Source: Pseudomonadales bacterium (GTDB taxonomy: Bacteria; Pseudomonadota; Gammaproteobacteria; Pseudomonadales; Azotimanducaceae). Taken from it: 35,439 nucleotides of DNA. Below the pieces are notes generated by a model. That model had not been told where the DNA came from. It searched no databases and worked only from the letters and a program-made list of their open reading frames with translations. This document shows, piece after piece, positions 14,579 to 22,291 of the stretch. The DNA lies in the NCBI GenBank assembly GCA_028277965.1, contig JANQFF010000211.1:1-35439 (forward strand), written 5' to 3'. Made by a program: the position numbers and the translations under genes. Every line of letters begins with the position of its first letter. Within the stretch, counting starts at the first letter, position 1.

Positions 14579-15472
14579 ATGATTGATACGGCGCCGTTTG
14601 GACGTACGGGGCATCAAAGCTCTCGCGCATTGTTCGGCGCTGCTGCGCTTGGGGCGATGAGTCAGGAGAAGGCCGATGTGGTCCTGGCAAAGCTTGATCT
14701 GTACGGAATCAATCACATTGATGTTGCCGCGAGTTACGGTGAGGCGGAGTTGCGCCTTGCCCCGCTGATGGCGGAACGCCGCAGCGATTTCTTTCTTGCC
14801 ACAAAAACCGGGTTGCGTACAAAAGACCGTGCCAGGGAGCAGTTACTGGCTTCGCTCGAACGGATGGGTGTGGATCAGATCGATCTGATACAGATGCACA
14901 ACCTGACGAAAGCGGATGAGTGGGAAGTCGCGATGGGGCCGGGTGGTGCGCTCGAGTCACTGGTGGAAGCCCGGGATGAGGGGTTGGTCAGGTTCATAGG
15001 CGTGACCGGCCACGGTACATATGCACCCGAGATGCACTTCCGCTCGCTTGAAGCATTCGACTTTGACTCGGTACTTCTGCCTTACAACTTCTCGATGATG
15101 CAGAACGAACAGTATGCGGCGGACTTCGAAAAACTGTACGAGGTCTGTCAGGAACGTGAGGTAGCGATGCAGACAATCAAGGGCATCGCGCTCAGACGCT
15201 GGCAGGAGACGGACACTGAAAAGCACTTCAGCTGGTACAAACCCATCCGTGAGCAGGCGCCACTGAAGAGAGCGGTTGACTATGTCCTCTCACGTCCGGG
15301 TTTGTTTCTGAATACGTCGAGCGATGCGTCGCTTCTAGATGCTGTCCTGCGAGCAGTCGGTGACCCGGTTTCTGCTCCGGACGAGAAGGCGTTGGCAGAA
15401 GACGTCGCGGACCTTGGCGTTGAGCCACTATTCGTGCGGGGAGTGTCTGACGACGTTTACCCGGAAGGATAA
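14579..15472 (+). CDS. Aldo/keto reductase
   Basis: The 297-residue protein begins MIDTAPFGRTGHQSSRALFG at an ATG at 14579; GAGGGAGG ends 5 nt before it, which decides against the upstream extension of the frame. The catalytic tetrad of the family is visible as Asp48 and Tyr53 (HIDVAASYGEAE), Lys76 (LATKTG) and His107 (LIQMHN), followed by the VRFIGVTGHG strand. It should be an NAD(P)H-dependent oxidoreductase with a TIM-barrel fold acting on a carbonyl or sugar. The substrate is unknown. Its 3' end overlaps the convergent GNAT-like gene by 16 bp. It resembles the enzyme at 17723-18925 but lacks the signal peptide and the Fe-S domain. Confidence 0.88.
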   Translation: MIDTAPFGRTGHQSSRALFGAAALGAMSQEKADVVLAKLDLYGINHIDVAASYGEAELRLAPLMAERRSDFFLATKTGLRTKDRAREQLLASLERMGVDQIDLIQMHNLTKADEWEVAMGPGGALESLVEARDEGLVRFIGVTGHGTYAPEMHFRSLEAFDFDSVLLPYNFSMMQNEQYAADFEKLYEVCQEREVAMQTIKGIALRRWQETDTEKHFSWYKPIREQAPLKRAVDYVLSRPGLFLNTSSDASLLDAVLRAVGDPVSAPDEKALAEDVADLGVEPLFVRGVSDDVYPEG

Positions 15473-16122
15473 TCGGGTTTCTCTGTCACGAAAGAGACCC
15501 CGCACGCTTTCACGCCCCGTGTCCTGAACGGGAATGTACGACCGAAGAGTCTGAAGTAACCCATATAACCTACCTGGCGGTTTTTCCGACGGCGGGACCC
15601 GGCAAGCGATGCAAAGTTGTGTGTCTCTATGAAGGCAACGCCATGGGTGTATCCGCGTTCGGAATCCAGGTAGTCGAAGGAGCCCGGAACAATACCGATG
15701 TGTCGGCCACGATATTCAGGAATGGTGTATGCCTTGTAGCCGTATCGGTAAGGTTTGGTGACCTTGACCCAGACGCCAGGGACGTGTGGAGCAAAGGTGT
15801 ATGAGCGCCAGCCGAATTTGATCATTTCCCCATTGACGAAGCAGGCGGTGCAGATATCTCCGCGGGCGAGGGCCTCATCAACAAATTTGCGATCCAGCTG
15901 GTCAGGTATGGTCTCACACGCGCGATAGAGATCTTCGCGACTGGCAACCCGGTAAGGCAGGCTGGTGTCGACCGTCGGGTCTCCGGGGGGATTACCATCC
16001 ATGGGTCGCGTCGTTACGCGCGCAATGACAAAAAAACCGCCCAGTCGATCCATGACGCCGCGATACAATGTCCGCCAGAGTCCGTGGCGCCGTACGTGGT
16101 CCTTGAACGGTGTTGTCGACAT
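15457..16122 (-). CDS. GNAT-like acyltransferase (tentative)
   Basis: The 221-residue protein has a middle region IPEYRGRHIGI (about residues 134-144) that resembles the acetyl-CoA pyrophosphate-binding RxxGxG/A loop of GNAT enzymes, followed by ERGYTHGVAFIETHNFASLAGSRRRKNRQVGYMGYFRLFG, a typical GNAT C-terminal half with N-x-x-S/A. The N-terminal third has no clear match. It starts 9 bp after the LarE stop without a strong ribosome-binding site, and is the last gene of the minus-strand unit that contains larB and larE. I regard transfer of an acyl group as likely, but the acceptor is unknown and assignment to GNAT rests on a few motifs. Confidence 0.6.
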   Translation of the reverse strand: MSTTPFKDHVRRHGLWRTLYRGVMDRLGGFFVIARVTTRPMDGNPPGDPTVDTSLPYRVASREDLYRACETIPDQLDRKFVDEALARGDICTACFVNGEMIKFGWRSYTFAPHVPGVWVKVTKPYRYGYKAYTIPEYRGRHIGIVPGSFDYLDSERGYTHGVAFIETHNFASLAGSRRRKNRQVGYMGYFRLFGRTFPFRTRGVKACGVSFVTEKPDYPSG

Positions 16123-16131
16123 GACTGCAGG

Positions 16132-16968
16132 TCAGTCGTGGATCTGTACGACCTGAACGTCCGTTTGCAGTGTCTCGTTGAGGGAACCGGATCTGAAGCC
16201 GCCGAGGTCCAGGGCGACGTAGGCATATCCGGTCGCTGCAATGCGACGCTGCAGCTCATCGTTGAGCTCGACAGCACGCTGCAGTTCATGCTGGGGTATT
16301 TCCAGCCTCGCAACCTCGCCGTGGTGCCGTACGCGAAACTGACTGAACCCGAGATCCTGGAGGACCTCTTCGGCGGCCTCGACCTGACCGAGGAGTTCCT
16401 GGGTGATATGGGTACCGTAGGGAAATCGGCTGGAAAGGCATGCGGCCTGGGGTTTGTCGGCATTTTCGAGGTTAAGGGCGTGGGCCACATCGCGGACATC
16501 CTGTTTGTGAAAGCCGGATTCCACCAGTGGTGAACGGACCTCGAAGTTCTCCGCGGCGATCAACCCGGGCCGGTGATCTCCAAGATCGTCGAGATTGGTG
16601 CCATTCAGCACCACTTCAACGTGCTCATCCTTTGCCATCTCGTCCAGGTATGTGTAGAGGGAAGTTTTGCAATGAAAACAACGATTTACGGGATTAGCCA
16701 GATATTCCGGCTTAGAAAGCTCATCCGTCACAATGACTTTGTGGGAAATACCCCAGTCTTCAGCCAGTTTTTCCGCGAGAGCGAGGTCAGCCCGTTTCAG
16801 GCTGGGTGACGCACTGGTGACAGCCGTCGCCCGACGGCCCAGCACCTGGCCCGCGACGTAAGCAACGAGGGAGCTGTCGATGCCCCCGGAGAAGGCAATG
16901 ATCGCGCTCTCGTACTGGCCCAGATTGTCTCTGAGCGCTTGCAGTTTTTGTGCGGCATCCTCGTTCAT
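16132..16968 (-). CDS. larE: LarE: ATP-dependent sulfur transferase for nickel-pincer cofactor synthesis
   Basis: The 278-residue protein, starting MNEDAAQKL at 16968, carries a PP-loop SGGIDSS at 27-33 and the LarE core (LNGTNLDDLGDHRPGL, RSPLVESGFHKQDVR). LarE adenylates pyridinium-3,5-biscarboxylic acid mononucleotide and inserts sulfur to make the thiocarboxylates that hold nickel. Cys177 (AACLSSRFPYG) corresponds to the sacrificial cysteine of Lactiplantibacillus LarE, while Cys97 and Cys100 (NRCFHCK) add a CxxC pair, the three-cysteine arrangement described for [4Fe-4S] LarE proteins that use external sulfide. The open frame extends far upstream, but that part is antisense-like sequence inside larB. 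LarB precedes it by 10 bp. Confidence 0.92.
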   Translation of the reverse strand: MNEDAAQKLQALRDNLGQYESAIIAFSGGIDSSLVAYVAGQVLGRRATAVTSASPSLKRADLALAEKLAEDWGISHKVIVTDELSKPEYLANPVNRCFHCKTSLYTYLDEMAKDEHVEVVLNGTNLDDLGDHRPGLIAAENFEVRSPLVESGFHKQDVRDVAHALNLENADKPQAACLSSRFPYGTHITQELLGQVEAAEEVLQDLGFSQFRVRHHGEVARLEIPQHELQRAVELNDELQRRIAATGYAYVALDLGGFRSGSLNETLQTDVQVVQIHD

Positions 16969-16978
16969 CCGGCGCATC

Positions 16979-17716
16979 CTACAAACGATTGATCGAGTTC
17001 GCCAGAAAGCCTGCGCCGAACCCGTTGTCGATATTGACGACACCGACGCCTGAAGCACAGCTTGTGAGCATGCCCAGAAGCGCGGCGACACCGCTGAACG
17101 CTGCACCATAGCCAACACTTGTGGGTACCGCGATGACGGGTTTCGACACGAGCCCACCCACAACGCTCGGGAGAGCGCCTTCCATGCCAGCGACCACCAC
17201 GAGGACACGTGCTGAGCGCAATTCATCGAGGCGGGCGAGGATGCGATGGAGCCCGGCTACACCCACGTCGTTGATACGTGTGACCGTGTTGCCGAAAAAT
17301 TCAGCAGTTAAAGCGGCTTCTTCAGCCACGGGGTAATCCGAAGTCCCGGCGCTCACCACCGCCACGGATGTGACAGGTGTATCTGCTGGATCCTGCACAA
17401 CGGTGAGGAGTGATGCTTCCGGGTGGTAAGTAGCGTCAACAGGAAGCCCTTCCAGAGCCTGGTACTTCCCTTCATCCAGCCGCGTGACCAGAACATTGGC
17501 GCCTGTTTCCAGCATCGCCGCGACTATGTCGCTGATCTGCAAGGCACTTTTGCCTTCACCGAATACAACTTCTCCGGCTCCTGTACGGTCCTTGCGATTG
17601 TTGTCGAGAACGGTGTGGCCAATATCCTGGAAATAGCTGGCCTGGATCTGTTCCAGGGCAACATCGAGATCGATGGTGCCTGCCTTGTAGGCTTCCAGGA
17701 CTTCTTCTACTGCCAT
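16979..17716 (-). CDS. larB: LarB: pyridinium-3,5-biscarboxylic acid mononucleotide synthase
   Basis: The 245-residue protein matches LarB, related to PurE: an N-terminal helical part, LDNNRKDRTGAGEVVFGEGKS, then VAVVSAGTSDYPVAEEA, VVVAGMEGALPSVVGGLV, VPTSVGYGAAFSGVAALLGMLTSCASGVGVVNIDNGFGAG. Cys220 (TSCASG) corresponds to the catalytic cysteine that forms the adduct with nicotinic acid adenine dinucleotide. LarB carboxylates and hydrolyses NaAD, the first step of the nickel-pincer nucleotide pathway. It starts 6 bp after the stop of the Fe-S aldo/keto reductase gene and precedes larE by 10 bp. No larC (nickel insertion) or larA (lactate racemase) gene lies in the window. Confidence 0.93.
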   Translation of the reverse strand: MAVEEVLEAYKAGTIDLDVALEQIQASYFQDIGHTVLDNNRKDRTGAGEVVFGEGKSALQISDIVAAMLETGANVLVTRLDEGKYQALEGLPVDATYHPEASLLTVVQDPADTPVTSVAVVSAGTSDYPVAEEAALTAEFFGNTVTRINDVGVAGLHRILARLDELRSARVLVVVAGMEGALPSVVGGLVSKPVIAVPTSVGYGAAFSGVAALLGMLTSCASGVGVVNIDNGFGAGFLANSINRL

Positions 17717-17722
17717 TGGGTG

Positions 17723-18925
17723 TCAGGCCAGCATTCGGTGTGTGGGTGCGCAGAGTTCGTTGATGGCAATGCCATTTGGACATGCATCTGCGCAGGGTTC
17801 TCCTGAGCAACCGATACAGGCACTTGCCGCATCGCCCAGCAGGGCATACTCGCTCCTGGCGAATTCGACGTCCTGGTAGTCCGTTGCGTACATCCTTGTC
17901 CGCAACACATCCGAGATCGGGACCCCATAAGGGCAGGATCCGGAACACAGGTTACAGGCGTGTTTGCAGTAGTTGGCGCCGTTGAGATAAGCGTAGTGAT
18001 CGAGCAGGCGTCTGGCATCCGCAGTGACCGTACTTGCCCCGGATGCGCCCAGGTATTCGTCTATGTCCTCTTCACTCCTCATTGTGATGATGAGGGCATC
18101 CACGTCGGGATTGGACAGCACCCAGGAGAACGCAGCCTGTGCGTAGGTGGTGCCATTTTCGTATGGTCTGAGGTCGTTCAGGCGCGCTCCCATGAGGGTT
18201 TTCATGGCAACCACGCCCACATCCTGGGCTTTGGCCTTCTTGATGATACGGGGCAGATCAGGTTGGGTGGCGACCCAGTCGATGCCGCTCGTGATCCCTT
18301 CGTAGAACTTCGGGTCCTGCCCGAAATTGTACGCGGCGAGCAAGACGTCGATCAGATCCTCGTCGAGCGCGTAGTCCAGGCAATCAATCAGGTTGCCGGC
18401 ATGGCCTGAGACACCTGTGAAGCGGATCTTGCCCTGTTGCCTGGCGCGATCAATGAACTTCTGCCATTCAGGGTTGCCAACCACAGCGGTGTCGTTCACG
18501 GCGTGGTTCATGTAGATGTCGACATAATCAGTGCGTAAACGCTTCAGCGACTTATCGAGATCTTCCATCATGCTCTCGGCCTTTGTGTAGGCGCGTGTCA
18601 TGGTTTTAGACACGAGGACAACCTGATCCCGTTTCCCCTGAAGCGCATTTCCGAGAACCTCTTCAGCCTGGCCGCGTGTGTAACCTTCGGCTGAATCGAA
18701 GTAGTTGATACCTCGATCCAGGGCATGATGAACAAGATTCTCCTGACCTCTCCGCAGACGGCTGGAACCGAACGAGATGTCGGAAATCTCCAGGTCGGTT
18801 CGGCCGAGGCGCCGGTAGCTTCTGACCTCCGGATCGGCCGCCTGGGCTTGTGGTGATGCACTTAACAACGACGCTGCACCTGCAGCGGCACTTGTTTTCA
18901 AGAAGCCTCGTCTATCCGTTTTCAT
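17723..18925 (-). CDS. Tat-exported aldo/keto reductase with C-terminal ferredoxin-like Fe-S domain
   Basis: The 400-residue product starts with a Tat signal: DRRGFLK at residues 4-10, a hydrophobic AAAGAASLL stretch and a probable cleavage after AQA near residue 29. The aldo/keto reductase barrel follows with Asp77, Tyr82, Lys107 and His141 as the catalytic tetrad. The C-terminal part (about 310-395) has two cysteine groups, CKHACNLCSGSCPYG and CIGCSGEPCADACPNG, that can hold [4Fe-4S] clusters. It probably transfers electrons between a carbonyl/alcohol substrate and an iron-sulfur relay in the periplasm. It is directly followed by larB, and thiolase lies 33 bp upstream, so co-transcription is likely. 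Confidence 0.88.
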   Translation of the reverse strand: MKTDRRGFLKTSAAAGAASLLSASPQAQAADPEVRSYRRLGRTDLEISDISFGSSRLRRGQENLVHHALDRGINYFDSAEGYTRGQAEEVLGNALQGKRDQVVLVSKTMTRAYTKAESMMEDLDKSLKRLRTDYVDIYMNHAVNDTAVVGNPEWQKFIDRARQQGKIRFTGVSGHAGNLIDCLDYALDEDLIDVLLAAYNFGQDPKFYEGITSGIDWVATQPDLPRIIKKAKAQDVGVVAMKTLMGARLNDLRPYENGTTYAQAAFSWVLSNPDVDALIITMRSEEDIDEYLGASGASTVTADARRLLDHYAYLNGANYCKHACNLCSGSCPYGVPISDVLRTRMYATDYQDVEFARSEYALLGDAASACIGCSGEPCADACPNGIAINELCAPTHRMLA

Positions 18926-18958
18926 CCTGCGTTCCTTTTCAATCGCCTTATCTGGAGG

Positions 18959-20146
18959 TCAGACGGCCTCAAAAAGACCGGCGGCCCCCATCCCCTTGCC
19001 GATGCACATCGATACGATACCGTAGCGCTGGTTTCGACGTTTCAGTTCCCTCAAGAGCGATCCTGTGAGACGCGCACCGGTCATCCCGAATGGATGGCCG
19101 ATAGCGATGGATCCCCCATTGACGTTGTATATCTCGTTATCGATGCCTAAACGATCACGACAGTATAGACATTGACTCGCAAACGCCTCATTCAGTTCCA
19201 CAAGATCTATGTCATCCAGCGAGAGGCCGGTGGATTCCAACAGTTTGGGAATGGCTAATACCGGTCCGATCCCCATTTCGTCCGGTTCACATCCGGCTAC
19301 GGTAAACCCCCGGAAGATCCCCATGGGTGTTAAACCGAGCGCAGCAGCTTTCTGCTCGGACATCAGAAGAGCCATTGCGGCCCCGTCTGACAACTGGGAA
19401 GCATTGCCCGCGGTCACCGTACCACCTTCCTCGAACGCCGGACCCAGCGAACTCAATCCATCAAGGGTTGTGGAGGGCCGATTGCACTCATCGCGGTCGA
19501 CGGTTCCCTCTACGATCTCCGTCGCCCGTGTTTCTCTGTCTACGACTTTTTCCCAGTTAACCGTCATCGGCGCAATCTCTTCGTCGATCCAGCCTGCGTT
19601 CTGGGCGTTTGCGTAGCGTTCCTGGCTCTGGAGCGCGTACTGATCCTGTGCCTCACGCGTGACCTGGTAGCGGCGCGCGACAACCTCGGCAGTGTTGCCC
19701 ATGGCCATGAAGATATCCGGCATCTCCTCCAGCAGTCTGGGGTTTTCGTCAAATTCAGCGGGTTTGCCGCGGCTTAATCCCGTGATGGACTCAACGCCCC
19801 CGGCCATGATGATGTCTGCGCACCCGCTTGCTATCTGTGTAGCACCGAACGCTATCGAGTTCAGGCCGGAAGAGCAGGCACGGCTGACAGTGGTGGCCGG
19901 GACGGTGATCGGAAGTTGCGACAGTGCAACTCCATGGCGGGCGACATTTGCGGATTGTTCCCCGACCTGCCGTCCGCATCCGAGGATGACGTCGTCGACT
20001 GTCGCGGGGTCGAGATCGGGGTTTCGCGCGAGAAGCGCATCGATAGTGTGGGCGACCAGATCGTCCGATCGTGTCAGGTTGAACGTTCCCCGGTGTGCCT
20101 TGGCAAGCCCGGTGCGTATGCAATCCACTACGACGACGTCGTTCAT
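18959..20146 (-). CDS. Thiolase (acetyl-CoA C-acyltransferase family)
   Basis: The 395-residue protein has the thiolase catalytic set: Cys91 in SRACSSGLNS, the NEAFA motif, His in GHPFGMTGAR, and the C-terminal Cys in MCIGKGMGAAGLFE. It cleaves 3-ketoacyl-CoA with CoA or condenses two acyl-CoAs in the cytoplasm. It begins MNDVVVVDCIRTGLAKAHRG at an ATG at 20146, 23 bp after the stop of the family III CoA-transferase, and ends 33 bp before the exported aldo/keto reductase. The gene order suggests degradation of an organic acid that is first activated by CoA transfer. Chain-length specificity is not visible. Confidence 0.93.
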   Translation of the reverse strand: MNDVVVVDCIRTGLAKAHRGTFNLTRSDDLVAHTIDALLARNPDLDPATVDDVILGCGRQVGEQSANVARHGVALSQLPITVPATTVSRACSSGLNSIAFGATQIASGCADIIMAGGVESITGLSRGKPAEFDENPRLLEEMPDIFMAMGNTAEVVARRYQVTREAQDQYALQSQERYANAQNAGWIDEEIAPMTVNWEKVVDRETRATEIVEGTVDRDECNRPSTTLDGLSSLGPAFEEGGTVTAGNASQLSDGAAMALLMSEQKAAALGLTPMGIFRGFTVAGCEPDEMGIGPVLAIPKLLESTGLSLDDIDLVELNEAFASQCLYCRDRLGIDNEIYNVNGGSIAIGHPFGMTGARLTGSLLRELKRRNQRYGIVSMCIGKGMGAAGLFEAV

Positions 20147-20169
20147 TGCTGGTCTCCCGTGTTTTTCAG

Positions 20170-21393
20170 TTAGCCGATGATCTCATTGTTTCTGAGTCTG
20201 GTGATTTCGTCCCCGGAAAGGCCAAGACCTTCGAGAATGTTGTTGGTGTGTTCCCCGATCGCGGGTGAGGGCCCGCGCGGTTTAACATCAGCGCCATTGA
20301 AACGCATCGGTATGTTGACGGTTCTGTACTTTCCATTCTCCGGATGATCGATGTCCGGGAACATCCCGAGCTCAATGGCGTGTGGATCCTGCGGAACTTC
20401 ATGCAGACCCATGACTGGCCCCCAGATGAGACCGGCTTTGTCGAAGATCTCGCCCCATTCATCGCGGCTGCGTTTAGCCAGGGCCGCGTCCATGATGTCG
20501 ATCAACTCGGCCATGTTGCGATAACGGCTGCTCGAATCGACAAAACGCTCGTCATCGATCAGCTCTTCGACCTCGAGTGCCTGGCACATGCGTGGCCAGT
20601 ATGCGGCGTCAGGCAGCATGTTGAAGACCACCCATTTGCCATCACCGCAGGGGAATCGGTTAGCCGTGATGGCCAGAAGTTCTTTGCGGGCACGTCGTCG
20701 AACAGGGGCGTGATCCATGGCGGTCACCGCGTAGTCGGAAGCCTGGGTCCAGACTGCAGTCTCGTACAGTGAGGTCTCGACGATCTGGCCTTCGCCGGAT
20801 TTTTCAGCGAGACGCAGGGCGGCCAGGATTGCTCCGACCAGCGCTAACCCGGTTGTGTGGTCACCCTGTGCAGGCCGGGCCATGGGGACGACACCTTCGT
20901 CGCCTTCGCGTTGGGCGTCATAGAGGCCTGAGCGGCCGAAAAACGCTGTGACGTCGTATCCCGGACGCCAGGCATCGGGGCCCGTGGTGCCGTAACCGGT
21001 CAGTGTTGCATGAACGAGGGAAGGGTTGATCTCGAAGAGTGTCTGCGGATCGAGCCCGAACTTCTCCTGTCTGGCGCTCAGGAGATTGCACAGAAAGACG
21101 TTAGAACCCGCCACGAGTTTTCGGACGAGGTCTGCTCCCTCAGGCTGGTCGAGCGCAACGGCGATACTGCGTTTGCCACGATTGTCGACGTCGAACTGGT
21201 AGTCATAAGCACGCAGTTCATCACTGAGGTCGGGATTTTTGACTGGACGGGACAACCCACGCATCGGATCCCCGGACAGGGGCTCGACCTTGATGACGGT
21301 AGCTCCCATGTCAGCCAGGATCGCAGCAGCGCTGGGTGCGGCCATCCAGCTGTCGATTTCCACTACGACAACATCTTCGAGTGGTGCGCTCAT
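20170..21393 (-). CDS. CaiB/BaiF family (family III) CoA-transferase
   Basis: The 407-residue product shows the interlocked-dimer CoA-transferase family pattern: VVVVEIDSWMAAPSAAAILADMGATVIKVEPLSGDPMR, an NRGKRSIAVAL strand, and the catalytic aspartate Asp178 in AQGDHTTGLALVGAILAAL. These enzymes move CoA between carboxylic acids through aspartyl-acyl anhydride and thioester intermediates. AGGGGAAAT precedes the ATG at 21393. It stands between the double YjbR gene (60 bp upstream) and thiolase (23 bp downstream). Donor and acceptor acids cannot be inferred. It shares only the family with the second copy at 23554-24717; the two are not recent duplicates. Confidence 0.92.
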   Translation of the reverse strand: MSAPLEDVVVVEIDSWMAAPSAAAILADMGATVIKVEPLSGDPMRGLSRPVKNPDLSDELRAYDYQFDVDNRGKRSIAVALDQPEGADLVRKLVAGSNVFLCNLLSARQEKFGLDPQTLFEINPSLVHATLTGYGTTGPDAWRPGYDVTAFFGRSGLYDAQREGDEGVVPMARPAQGDHTTGLALVGAILAALRLAEKSGEGQIVETSLYETAVWTQASDYAVTAMDHAPVRRRARKELLAITANRFPCGDGKWVVFNMLPDAAYWPRMCQALEVEELIDDERFVDSSSRYRNMAELIDIMDAALAKRSRDEWGEIFDKAGLIWGPVMGLHEVPQDPHAIELGMFPDIDHPENGKYRTVNIPMRFNGADVKPRGPSPAIGEHTNNILEGLGLSGDEITRLRNNEIIG

Positions 21394-21453
21394 ATTTCCC
21401 CTTCCAGTAAAAACGTCAGTCCCAGCGGCGAATCATACCAGCCCGTCAATGGC

Positions 21454-22224
21454 TTACCCATCGAGGGCTTTCAGCATCCGTTTCAGGGCGAAGTGCCGGT
21501 AGCTCACCTCAATCAGTGACTGGGCTTCGTCGCGGAGCAGGTCCTCATGGATGTCGAGTTCCAGCCAGCCGTTGTGGCCGGTGAACGCAGGGATGCTGTA
21601 GCGTTCGTCAAACGTGAGGGTTGCCTGGCCTTCTTCTCCGGCCCACGTGGCAAGACGCATACGGCCACTATGGAAGTTGAGCGAGCAGAAGTTTTTCTTT
21701 CCCGCTTTGAAACAGGGGTTGCCAAACTGCGTGCTTTCAATCGTTTCCGGCAACGCCAGGCAGATTTCTCGGACGACCTCGAGTTTCTCCTGTGCGTGGG
21801 GTGCCACGAACGGATCGAAGACCTCCGGGTCGATGGTCTCGGTCGGGGGGGTAATCTCGATGGTCGGACCGAGATCAGTTGTGAGGGATTTGGGTGCAAC
21901 TTCAACGTAGGCTTCTCTCACGAGATCGGCGATGCGCAGCCAGCTTAAACCCTTGTCCAGATCGACCCCGAGCCATCCGCTGGGGCCAACGTAAGGCGGG
22001 ACGTAGAAATACTCCGGCTCGGCGTCCACGTACAGACTCTGGGCACCCGGTGGAGAACGCAGCCAGAGAGCCAGGTGACCGTCACCATGGTGATTAATCG
22101 AGTAGGTGGCGAAAGTCTTGCCGCCAATCACGCGAAAATCCGGTGAGCCATGGCTCACGACCTCTTCCGTTTCCGGGAACGATAAACAGACTTCCCTGAC
22201 TGCCTGAGAAATATCCTTGGCCAC
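21454..22224 (-). CDS. Tandem-duplicated MmcQ/YjbR-domain protein
   Basis: This 256-residue protein consists of two YjbR-type domains. The first (about 1-118) runs ISQAVREVCLSFPETEEVVSHGSPDFRVIGGKTFATYS to VGPSGWLGVDLDKGLSWLRIADLVREAYVEVAP. The second (about 140-256) repeats the order: EKLEVVREICLALPETIESTQFGNPCFKAGKKNFCSLN to TGHNGWLELDIHEDLLRDEAQSLIEVSYRHFALKRM. Single-domain YjbR proteins have a CyaY-like fold and are suspected of DNA binding, with no settled function; the fused double form implies an intramolecular dimer. The start is a GTG at 22224 with AAGGAGG 5 nt upstream. It is divergent from the MFS gene at 22292 and may open the long minus-strand unit that continues to the GNAT-like gene. 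Confidence 0.87.
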   Translation of the reverse strand: MAKDISQAVREVCLSFPETEEVVSHGSPDFRVIGGKTFATYSINHHGDGHLALWLRSPPGAQSLYVDAEPEYFYVPPYVGPSGWLGVDLDKGLSWLRIADLVREAYVEVAPKSLTTDLGPTIEITPPTETIDPEVFDPFVAPHAQEKLEVVREICLALPETIESTQFGNPCFKAGKKNFCSLNFHSGRMRLATWAGEEGQATLTFDERYSIPAFTGHNGWLELDIHEDLLRDEAQSLIEVSYRHFALKRMLKALDG

Positions 22225-22234
22225 CGCTGCCTCC

Positions 22235-22262
22235 TTAGCCCCCCCGTACGAAGTGTTAGAAT
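22235..22262 (+). promoter_or_regulatory. Weak candidate promoter of the MFS gene
   Basis: TTAGCC at 22235-22240 and TAGAAT at 22257-22262 are separated by 16 bp and would give a leader of about 23 nt before the ATG at 22292. The -35 match is poor. Confidence 0.3.
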
Positions 22263-22291
22263 AGCCGGATTCCCGTTCGATATGGATACTG

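Noticed and set aside
16969..17226. N-terminal extension of LarE to 17226
   Set aside because: The added 86 residues lie inside larB in another frame and have no LarE similarity; the ATG at 16968 fits family length.
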